From contig JAATFJ010000126.1 in assembly GCA_015655255.1 (NCBI GenBank), forward strand, positions 1-5,624: a stretch of 5,624 bases of DNA. Reading direction: 5' to 3'. Both the position numbers and the translations under genes were made by a program. Under the pieces are notes generated by a model, which searched no databases, was not told the DNA's origin, and saw only the letters and a program-made list of their open reading frames with translations. The DNA is from Actinomycetales bacterium (GTDB lineage Bacteria > Actinomycetota > Actinomycetes > Actinomycetales > Microbacteriaceae). Of this stretch, positions 1 to 4,813 are shown one piece after another (positions within the stretch are counted from its first letter, which is position 1; every line of letters begins with the position of its first letter).

Positions 1-193
1 GCGTCCTGCCGTTGACCGTGATGGTGCCGGAGCCGGGGACGAGGCGCACGCGGGCGATGGCCTGCTTGCGGCGTCCGACGGCAGCACCGGGGACGTTGAG
101 CACGGGGCGGGGAGCCGCCTCCGTGACCTCGACGTCCGGGGTCGAGGTCGAGTAGTTCTGGAGGTCTTCTGCGGTGTCCTGAATGTCAGCCAC
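1..193 (-). CDS. rpsI: 30S ribosomal protein S9, N-terminal part (cut by window edge)
   Basis: Small-subunit ribosomal protein that contacts 16S rRNA in the 30S head. About 64 residues are visible. An acidic, low-complexity extension of roughly 35 residues ([20 protein letters not shown]...) precedes the conserved S9 core '[26 protein letters not shown]'; such an extension is usual in actinobacterial S9. The start is the GTG at 193-191: an AAGGA site lies 7 bases upstream (complement of 201-205), and no in-frame ATG or GTG lies between that site and the chosen start. The gene follows rplM by 27 bases on the same strand, the conserved rplM-rpsI pair, and is presumably co-transcribed from the rplM promoter. 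The C-terminus, including the basic tail that reaches the P-site tRNA in known S9 proteins, lies outside the window. Confidence 0.96.
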   Translation of the reverse strand, partial: MADIQDTAEDLQNYSTSTPDVEVTEAAPRPVLNVPGAAVGRRKQAIARVRLVPGSGTITVNGRT

Positions 194-220
194 GAGTATG
201 TCCTTAAATCTGTGCGGCGC

Positions 221-667
221 TTACTGGGCGACCTGGTCGAGGGTGTACGGCTGGGGCTTCTGAGCGGCGTGCGGGTGCTCGGACCCGACGTACACCTTCA
301 GCTTCGACAACTGGGCGCGGCCCAGGCTGTTCTTGGGGAGCATGCCGCGAACGGCCTTCTCGACGGCGCGGATCGGGTTCTTCTCGAGGAGTTCCGCGTA
401 GTTGACGGAGCTGAGGCCGCCCGGGTAACCCGAGTGGCGGTAGGCCCGCTTCTGGAGGAGCTTCTGACCCGTAAGCGCGACCTTGTCGGCGTTCACGATG
501 ATGACGAAGTCACCCGTGTCGATGTGGTTGGCGAAGGTGGGCTTGTGCTTGCCCCGCAGGAGTGCGGCGGTGTGCGAAGCGAGGCGACCGAGAACGACGT
601 CGGTGGCGTCGATGATGACCCAGTCACGCTGGACCTGCCCGGCCTTCGGGGTGTAAGTGCGCGTCAC
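221..667 (-). CDS. rplM: 50S ribosomal protein L13
   Basis: Early-assembling large-subunit protein that binds 23S rRNA. The 148-residue product has the whole family pattern: '[20 protein letters not shown]' at the N-terminus, 'VVLGRLAS...[10 protein letters not shown]', '[20 protein letters not shown]', 'YRHSGYPGG', '[18 protein letters not shown]' and '[19 protein letters not shown]' near the end. The length matches the usual 147-150. The open frame continues upstream to 712, but the GTG at 667-665 gives the family N-terminus ([11 protein letters not shown]), and the extra residues have no homology I recognise. The Shine-Dalgarno is weak (AAGAAAG, 10 bases upstream). The gene is first in the rplM-rpsI operon, behind a predicted promoter and a roughly 125-base leader. 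An IS element ends just upstream of that promoter. Confidence 0.97.
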   Translation of the reverse strand: MTRTYTPKAGQVQRDWVIIDATDVVLGRLASHTAALLRGKHKPTFANHIDTGDFVIIVNADKVALTGQKLLQKRAYRHSGYPGGLSSVNYAELLEKNPIRAVEKAVRGMLPKNSLGRAQLSKLKVYVGSEHPHAAQKPQPYTLDQVAQ

Positions 668-769
668 GATAGTGCTGCTTTCTTGTCGAACGGAGAGGTT
701 CGTGAATCCCACTCCGGGGTGGTTCTTCCGGAAATCCGGCCGAACACGCCAGTGGAGGGCTCACGTTCG

Positions 770-792
770 TGGCACTCGGCAGTCGAGTACCA
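770..792 (-). promoter_or_regulatory. 5'-terminal hairpin of the rplM-rpsI leader
   Basis: Read on the minus strand, TGGTACTCG (792-784) and CGAGTGCCA (778-770) form a 9-bp stem with one U-G wobble and a five-base loop (ACUGC). It begins about one base after the start site expected from the promoter at 800-828, so the mRNA would start with this hairpin. L13 represses its own mRNA in E. coli through the leader, but whether this hairpin does anything similar is inference. mRNA stabilisation is an equally good reading. Confidence 0.45.
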
Positions 793-799
793 AGGACCT

Positions 800-828
800 A
801 CCTTACGGCACTCCGCCGCCTTTCCCAA
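800..828 (-). promoter_or_regulatory. Predicted sigma-70-type promoter of rplM-rpsI
   Basis: On the minus strand, TTGGGA (828-823) and TAAGGT (805-800) are separated by exactly 17 bases, a good match to the actinobacterial housekeeping consensus. The expected transcription start is near 793, leaving a leader of about 125 bases before rplM. The -35 box lies only 6 bp from the end of the IS element at 835, so any native sequence upstream of it has been replaced. Confidence 0.55.
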
Positions 829-834
829 ATACGC

Positions 835-852
835 CAGGGCTCTTTCAAAGTC
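835..852 (+). repeat. Left terminal inverted repeat of the IS
   Basis: CAGGGCTCTTTCAAAGTC, the exact reverse complement of 2079-2096. The transposase stop codon (845-847) lies inside it. The match ends at 853 (C here, G in the other end). Confidence 0.92.
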
Positions 853-1980
853 CGGTGATGGTTCGGATGGCATCGGGGCGTGTGTTGGCGTAGCGGAGGG
901 CTGCGGTGATGTTGGTCGCGCCGGCGAGGCGGTGCAGGCTGATCGCGAGGTTTCGGATGGTGGCCATCAGGTGTGCGGCGTTGCCGGTGCGAACGTGTGA
1001 AGTGTCTTCGTGGTAGGCGGTGTCGTGGATCCAGTGCAGCCGGTTCTCTATTCCCCCGTGCCCGCGGACGTAGCCGGCGAGATCGGCCGCGGATACCTGT
1101 CCGGGTGGGAGAGAGGTGATCACAAACACGTGTTCGCGGGTGGATTCTCCGGTGCGTGGATGGGCGCGGTCGCGGTCAGCCGCATTGTCTGCGCGGCGTG
1201 CGGGAACGCAATCCGTGCCGGGGCGGGCAGGCAGGTCGCTTCCCATCGGGTGATCCGGCCGTGTTTCTTCTCGACCTCGATGTGACTGGGCTGATGCTGA
1301 GCCCAGTTCTGCTGCATGATCCGTCCGCGCAGCCGTGGCTGGTTCGTTTTCACGGTGAACACGTAGTGCGCGCCGCGCCCGTGTAGCCAGGCTGCGTGAC
1401 TGGTCTGGGTGTGGAGGGCGTCGGCGGTGACGATCACCCCGTCCAGTTCGCCGAGCCGGGACAGCAGGGCCGGGAGGTGGGGGATCTCGTTGGTCTTCGC
1501 GCCGATGGGCTCCTACTCGATCACGCACCCGGTGCCGAGATCGAGCGCGGCCATCAGGAACACCCGCTGCCCGTCAGCGTGTTTGGCGCCGCGGACCTCT
1601 TTGCCGCCCACGGCGACGACTCGTCTTGTGGTAGCAAGCTGGCTGCGTATCCACGCGCCCAGCTGCGCGTCCAGCCAGACCGAATCCGCGGTGGTCGCAA
1701 CCCGGTGGATGGTCGCCAGCGAGGTCGCCCGGCCCGACGGGAAGGGCCGCTCTTGGCCTTGTCTGGCCGCCCATTCTGTGATCATCATCAGCGACTTTGC
1801 CCCGGAGAGAACCGCGGCGACGAAGATGCTCAGCAGCTCCGCGAACCCGTACCGGCGGCCTCGCCGAGCCCGGGGATCGGCAGCGGAGGCGAGCACGGCC
1901 CGTAACCCCTCAAAATCGACGGCCGCCCCGTTGCGGGAACCTGCAATGGCACGGACGAGATCGATCAGCGATGATGGCAT
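845..1980 (-). pseudogene. ISAs1-family transposase, inactivated
   Basis: DDE transposase that would move the surrounding element. It starts at the ATG at 1980, with AGGAG 7 bases upstream. Residues 1-155 (MPSSLIDLVRAIAGSRNG... to ALDLGTGCVIE) are followed by an in-frame TAG at 1515-1513, after which the same frame continues as EPIGAKTNEIPHLPALLSRL...VTADALHTQ...YVFTVKTNQPRLRGRI...AAQTMRLT. Near 1173-1174 one base is missing and homology moves to the next frame: RDRAHPRTGESTREHVFVITSLPPGQ...RGHGGIENRLHW...AYHEDTSHVRTGNAA...NLAISL, stop 845-847. Restoring one base gives 378 codons, the usual family length. The usual 'AVDGKEVRGA' motif reads 'AVGGKEVRGA' (Gly125, codon 1608-1606), removing the presumed first catalytic Asp, and 'GHWGIEN' reads 'GHGGIEN' (codon 1057-1055). 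The Asp in VTADALH and the Glu in GIEN remain. The motif comparison is from memory of the family. Confidence 0.9.
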
Positions 1981-1982
1981 GC

Positions 1983-2037
1983 GAGAACTCCTGTGATCCG
2001 GTGACTCTGAACAAGCCCCGGATTAACAGGAGTTCTC
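1983..2037 (-). promoter_or_regulatory. Inverted repeat sequestering the transposase ribosome-binding site
   Basis: GAGAACTCCTGT (1983-1994) pairs perfectly over 12 bp with ACAGGAGTTCTC (2026-2037). Inside it, ATCCGG (1996-2001) pairs with CCGGAT (2018-2023), leaving a 16-base loop. On the minus-strand transcript the 3' arm contains the AGGAG (1992-1988) that serves the ATG at 1980, so a full-length leader would hide the Shine-Dalgarno. A transcript starting inside the loop would lack the 5' arm and stay open. In IS10 and IS50 this arrangement blocks transposase expression from outside transcription; applying it here is inference. Confidence 0.65.
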
Positions 2038-2078
2038 ATCGATTAACAGCAACGATGCCGCACACGCACCACAAGCCC

Positions 2079-2096
2079 GACTTTGAAAGAGCCCTG
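2079..2096 (-). repeat. Right terminal inverted repeat of the IS
   Basis: GACTTTGAAAGAGCCCTG, a perfect 18-bp partner of 835-852. It marks the end on the transposase-start side; the stop codon of the neighbouring membrane-protein gene is 26 bases beyond it. Confidence 0.92.
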
Positions 2097-2122
2097 CAAA
2101 AGGAACGTCAACGCGCGACAGG

Positions 2123-2638
2123 TCAATGCCCGCGCAAATCGGTATTTTCCAAGAAACTCGATGGCGCATCGCCCCACATCGACACGATGTAGTGGTTCGG
2201 TTTCCCCGGAGCTACGAGAAACCCTGTGGCACCGTGGAACTCGCCCATCCCCGATGATTCGCTCGGAAGGACCGAGATTCCCAAGGGGTACTCCGACTCC
2301 CGCTCTTGATCAAGGATCGTCGCTTGCTCGGCGTAGAAAGCCTCCAGTTCCGCCAGAGGTAAATCGCTCTCGATCCGGATCGCTCCGAAATACTGCATCC
2401 CGTTCCCGTTACCTACGAGCTTGCCCGCCCGCGAGTAGGAGTCCACGAGTGCAGAGTTTTCGGGAAGCGGCAGTGCGAGAAGCTGGTCCTTCACTCGGCT
2501 TGCCGCGAGGTCATTCGCGATGGTGATGTACGTCGCTATTGCGATGGGCAGGAGCAGAACGACGAGTGCAACGCACCCCAGAATGACGCCTATTCGCAGC
2601 GCGGGGCGCTGCTGCCTGGGGCGGGCGAGATTGCTCAT
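2123..2638 (-). CDS. Hypothetical membrane-anchored protein
   Basis: I do not recognise a family. The 171-residue product has a short basic N-terminus (SNLARPRQQRPALR), then one strongly hydrophobic segment at about residues 16-40 (IGVILGCVALVVLLLPIAIATYITI). The rest, about 130 residues, is soluble and mildly acidic, presumably outside the membrane, although an uncleaved anchor could face either way. The segment lacks an obvious lipobox or signal-peptidase site. The start ATG at 2638 has AGGATGA just upstream. The gene has the same orientation as the EEP-family gene, 80 bases downstream of it, and may be the last member of that transcription unit. Its stop lies 26 bp from the IS end. Because no target duplication flanks the IS, the last few residues or the native 3' flank may have been altered. 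Third positions look less GC-rich than in truA. Confidence 0.72.
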   Translation of the reverse strand: MSNLARPRQQRPALRIGVILGCVALVVLLLPIAIATYITIANDLAASRVKDQLLALPLPENSALVDSYSRAGKLVGNGNGMQYFGAIRIESDLPLAELEAFYAEQATILDQERESEYPLGISVLPSESSGMGEFHGATGFLVAPGKPNHYIVSMWGDAPSSFLENTDLRGH

Positions 2639-2718
2639 ACTTCATCCTAAGAACAGGAAGCCTCCTCCACTGCCCTGTCGCCGACTCGTCCGGAGGCAGG
2701 CGGGAGCATCGAGACTGT

Positions 2719-3405
2719 TCAGACTGCGCCGCGCCCTCGGTCCGCTGACGCCGTCACGAGAATCGGCCGGTGATCGCTGGACCGCTGCGGGAGCGTCCGG
2801 ATGCTGGCAATCTCGAAGCCATCGGAGGTGGCGAAATCATAATGCCCGCGGAAGACACGGTAACGCGTATAAGTGCGCTCATCGCTCAGCGTGAGCGTGT
2901 AACCGTGCCGACGCACGTGCTGGCCGAGATTCTCCTTGAACACGGGATAGTTGTAGTCCCCCACCATGAGCACGGGAAGGCCGATGCCGAGGCTCTCCAA
3001 TTCGGTGAGCGCTGTGCGGATCTGGTTGCGGCGCAGAGAGTTGAGCGCCGTGAGAGGTGCCGCATGGAACGAGGCGATCACGAAATCGGCGCCCGCGTCG
3101 ATGTCGTGCAACCGCACGCCGAGGACGCGCTCATGGGCGGGTTTGAGCATGCGGTCGTGCAGAGACTTCTTCAGCTCGAAGGCGCGGATCTCGCGCAGTC
3201 GGAACGTGTTCTTTCGGTAGAAGACGGCAATCCCCAGACGGTTGCCATGGGTCGCATCGGCGAGCGCAAGGTCTCCGATGCGCGACGGCAGAGCCTGCAC
3301 ATCACACTCCTGCAGGCACAGCACATCGGGTCCGTGCTCTGCCACGAGTTCCTCGAGCTCGCTGGCAGCGCGGTGCTTGCGCAGGTTGTAGGAGATGACC
3401 TTCAT
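2719..3405 (-). CDS. Endonuclease/exonuclease/phosphatase (EEP) family protein
   Basis: Metal-dependent phosphoesterase of the DNase I / exonuclease III fold; the substrate (DNA, RNA, phosphoinositide or other) cannot be told from sequence. The 228 residues contain the family landmarks in order: SYNLR (Asn7), LCLQECD (metal-binding Glu33), ASFHAAPL (His114), VGDYNYP (Asp150, Asn152; the usual GDFN), HYDFA (Asp190) and the terminal SSDHRPI (Asp211, His212). All catalytic positions look intact and the length is that of a minimal single-domain member. There is no signal peptide or membrane segment, so it is probably cytoplasmic. The ATG at 3405 has GGAG 5 bases upstream. It starts 25 bases after the truA stop on the same strand, suggesting co-transcription, though a role in RNA modification is not implied. 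Base composition appears less GC-rich than truA. Confidence 0.88.
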   Translation of the reverse strand: MKVISYNLRKHRAASELEELVAEHGPDVLCLQECDVQALPSRIGDLALADATHGNRLGIAVFYRKNTFRLREIRAFELKKSLHDRMLKPAHERVLGVRLHDIDAGADFVIASFHAAPLTALNSLRRNQIRTALTELESLGIGLPVLMVGDYNYPVFKENLGQHVRRHGYTLTLSDERTYTRYRVFRGHYDFATSDGFEIASIRTLPQRSSDHRPILVTASADRGRGAV

Positions 3406-3430
3406 GACCTCTCCACGCTACTCGCGGAAG

Positions 3431-4297
3431 CTATGCCTCCGCGATGGATGGCGCACGCGGGGCGCGCCGCGCCCTAGTCTGCACCGCACGGGTTTCGAGC
3501 AGCTCGTCCGCGGGGTACCCCACCTCTGCGAGAACGAGCCCGCGAGCGTCCAGAACAGTGAAGGCGTTGGTACGCTCCAGCGCGTCACGCAACCCGACGG
3601 GATCGTACACCGCCAGGCGCCCCGCCCCCACGGCGGCACACGCACCGACGAGGGCGCGCACCATGCTGTGGCAGAACGCGTCGGCCTTCACCTCCGCGAC
3701 AAGCACACCCTCCTCGTCCCGCCGCCAGCGGTAGTCGAGGAGGGTCCGGATGGTCGTAGCCTCCTCCCGCGGTTTGCAGTAGGCGGCGAAATCGTGCAGG
3801 CCGATGAGGGAGCGCGCCGCCGCGTCCATGGCGTCCGCATCGAGCACCCCGCGGATGCGCGTGGTGTCGTTGCGCCGGAGCGGATCGTCGCCCGCGATGT
3901 CGTCCGCGAGACGGTAGCGATAGCGGCGCCAGACGGCGGAGAACCGGGCGTCGAAGCCCTCCGGGGCGATGCCGCTGCGCCGCACCGTGGCGTCGGAGTA
4001 GGCGCCGAGGACACCGCGTATCCGGCCGGCGATCGTCGCGGCCGGATCTTCGGCATACCGGCGTCCGCTCCGCCCCACGACGCGGGACCACTGCTCCTCG
4101 TCGAGGTCGACATGGGCGACCTGGCCAGAAGCGTGCACGCCCGCATCCGTCCGGCCCGCGACGACCAACTGTGCGGGCGTGCCGACGATGCGTTCGAGCG
4201 CCTGTTCCAGAACGCCTTGGACGGTGCGCAGGCCGGGCTGCTTCGCCCACCCCTTGAAGTGGGTGCCGTCATAGGCGATGTCGAGCCGGATCCGCAC
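3431..4297 (-). CDS. truA: tRNA pseudouridine synthase A
   Basis: Converts uridines 38-40 of the tRNA anticodon stem-loop to pseudouridine in the cytoplasm. The 288-residue product begins MRIRLDIAYDGTHFKGWAKQ and has the catalytic motif AGRTDAGVHA with the nucleophile Asp51. Further family blocks are WRRYRYRLAD (about 124-133), LIGLHDFAAYCKP (about 164-176), VKADAFCHSMVRALVG (about 204-219) and the C-terminal ARGLVLAEVGYP. The start is the GTG at 4297; an in-frame TAG five codons upstream rules out a longer form. GGAGG is very close to this start, while an AGGG lies at a better distance. In actinobacteria truA commonly lies between rplQ and rplM. Here rplM lies downstream as expected, but two genes and an IS intervene, and the upstream neighbour is an HxlR regulator rather than rplQ. 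Confidence 0.96.
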   Translation of the reverse strand: MRIRLDIAYDGTHFKGWAKQPGLRTVQGVLEQALERIVGTPAQLVVAGRTDAGVHASGQVAHVDLDEEQWSRVVGRSGRRYAEDPAATIAGRIRGVLGAYSDATVRRSGIAPEGFDARFSAVWRRYRYRLADDIAGDDPLRRNDTTRIRGVLDADAMDAAARSLIGLHDFAAYCKPREEATTIRTLLDYRWRRDEEGVLVAEVKADAFCHSMVRALVGACAAVGAGRLAVYDPVGLRDALERTNAFTVLDARGLVLAEVGYPADELLETRAVQTRARRAPRAPSIAEA

Positions 4298-4314
4298 CCC
4301 TCCACCCTAGACGC

Positions 4315-4342
4315 CCGTTCCCGCCGCACCTCTGCGGAACGG
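4315..4342 (-). terminator. Possible terminator hairpin after the HxlR gene
   Basis: CCGTTCCCGC (4315-4324) and GCGGAACGG (4334-4342) form a 9-bp GC-rich stem with one bulged C and a nine-base loop, 12 bases downstream of the HxlR stop and 17 bases before truA. No U-run follows on the minus strand, so intrinsic termination is uncertain; the hairpin could instead attenuate read-through into truA. Confidence 0.4.
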
Positions 4343-4354
4343 CGCGGGCCGGGG

Positions 4355-4720
4355 TCAGGAACGACCGAGCATGTCGTCCGCGTGGGAGGCGACCCACTGC
4401 ATGAGGGGCAGCATGCGCGTCATGCAGTCGGTGCCGAGCGGGGTGAGGCTGTATTCCACATGTGGCGGCACCGCAGGGAAGGATTCCCGGTGCACGAGGC
4501 CGTCGTCGGCGAGGGTGCGCAGGGTCGTCGCGAGCATCTTCTCGCTGATGCCGGAAACCTCGCGACGCAGTTCGCTCCACCGATGCGTGCCGTCGGAGAG
4601 GCACGAGAGCACGAGCACGCCCCATTTGCTCATGATGTGGTCGAGGACGACGCGCGTCCCGCATCCCTCGGAGAAGACGTCCGGTCTGCTGTCCCGTATC
4701 TGCGCAAAACTCACTGCCAC
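4355..4720 (-). CDS. HxlR (DUF24)-family winged-helix transcriptional regulator, QorR-like
   Basis: DNA-binding repressor of the MarR-related HxlR family, acting as a dimer. In the 121 residues, EGCGTRVVLDHIMSKWGVLVLSCLSDGTHRWSELRREV (about 18-55) is the family N-terminal block, SGISEKMLATTLRTLADDGLV (about 56-76) is the helix-turn-helix with recognition helix, and VPPHVEYSLTPLG (about 84-96) is the wing. Cys20 sits at the conserved N-terminal cysteine that senses thiol or quinone stress in HypR, YodB and QorR; Cys40 and Cys99 are additional. The start is the GTG at 4720; a second in-frame GTG at 4714 is possible. A TAAGGT hexamer ends 7 bases before the GTG, which would give a leaderless mRNA, or its AAGG may act as a weak ribosome site. 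The gene diverges from an NAD(P)H-dependent oxidoreductase, the classic target arrangement. The inducing signal is inferred, not seen. Confidence 0.92.
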   Translation of the reverse strand: MAVSFAQIRDSRPDVFSEGCGTRVVLDHIMSKWGVLVLSCLSDGTHRWSELRREVSGISEKMLATTLRTLADDGLVHRESFPAVPPHVEYSLTPLGTDCMTRMLPLMQWVASHADDMLGRS

Positions 4721-4722
4721 GT

Positions 4723-4749
4723 AGGTACCTTACGACAAAGTGGGTACCC
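4723..4749. promoter_or_regulatory. Candidate HxlR operator: twin GGTACC palindromes
   Basis: The divergent intergenic region holds two 8-bp palindromes, AGGTACCT (4723-4730) and GGGTACCC (4742-4749), with centres 19 bp apart, about two helical turns. They touch the TAAGGT box and start region of the HxlR gene and lie about 65 bases upstream of the oxidoreductase start, suitable for autoregulation and for control of the divergent gene. HxlR proteins bind dyads of this size in such regions; assignment here rests on position and symmetry only. Confidence 0.5.
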
Positions 4750-4813
4750 TCGGATCGGAATGCACGCCCGCCCGCACCCGTTATCCCCGATGTTCGTTCT
4801 CGAAAGGACTGCT

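Larger units (their letters stand above)
835..2096 (-). mobile_element. ISAs1-family insertion sequence, decayed
   Basis: A 1262-bp element bounded by perfect 18-bp inverted repeats starting CAGGG. It carries one transposase gene on the minus strand that fills almost the whole length; the stop codon falls inside the left repeat. Size, single-ORF layout, repeat length and transposase sequence fit the ISAs1 family. The transposase is inactivated, so the copy is non-autonomous, but the intact ends could in principle be used by a transposase supplied by another copy. The flanks show no 8-10 bp direct repeat (ccaaatacgc to the left, caaaaggaac to the right; at best a shared CAAA). It separates rplM-rpsI from the truA cluster. 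Confidence 0.9.

Noticed and set aside
212..1000. Long plus-strand open frame of 262 codons opposite rplM and the IS end
   Set aside because: It is antisense to a clear L13 gene, crosses the IS boundary, and its product has no recognisable domain; high-GC third positions commonly keep such frames open.
1165..1185. Programmed frameshifting in the transposase
   Set aside because: No slippery heptamer or downstream stimulator is evident, the family uses a single ORF, and separate nonsense and missense lesions favour decay.
1396..1996. Two plus-strand frames (169 and 195 codons) inside the IS
   Set aside because: Both mirror the transposase coding strand, and ISAs1-family elements have a single gene; no second passenger function is visible.
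2021..2049. Direct repeat GATTAACAG at 2021-2029 and 2041-2049 as a protein-binding iteron
   Set aside because: Only two copies, one overlapping the hairpin arm; not enough to call a separate site, though it may reflect promoter-like sequence.
2660..2697. GCCTCC / GGAGGC inverted repeat between the EEP and membrane-protein genes as a terminator
   Set aside because: Only 6 bp with a 26-base loop and no following T-run; expected by chance in GC-rich sequence.
3585..4329. Arg/Pro-rich minus-strand frames overlapping truA
   Set aside because: Alternative-frame shadows of truA with composition typical of shifted high-GC reading.
4750..4813. A sigma-70 promoter for the oxidoreductase
   Set aside because: No -35/-10 pair with acceptable spacing was found; TTATCC near 4781 has no matching -35.
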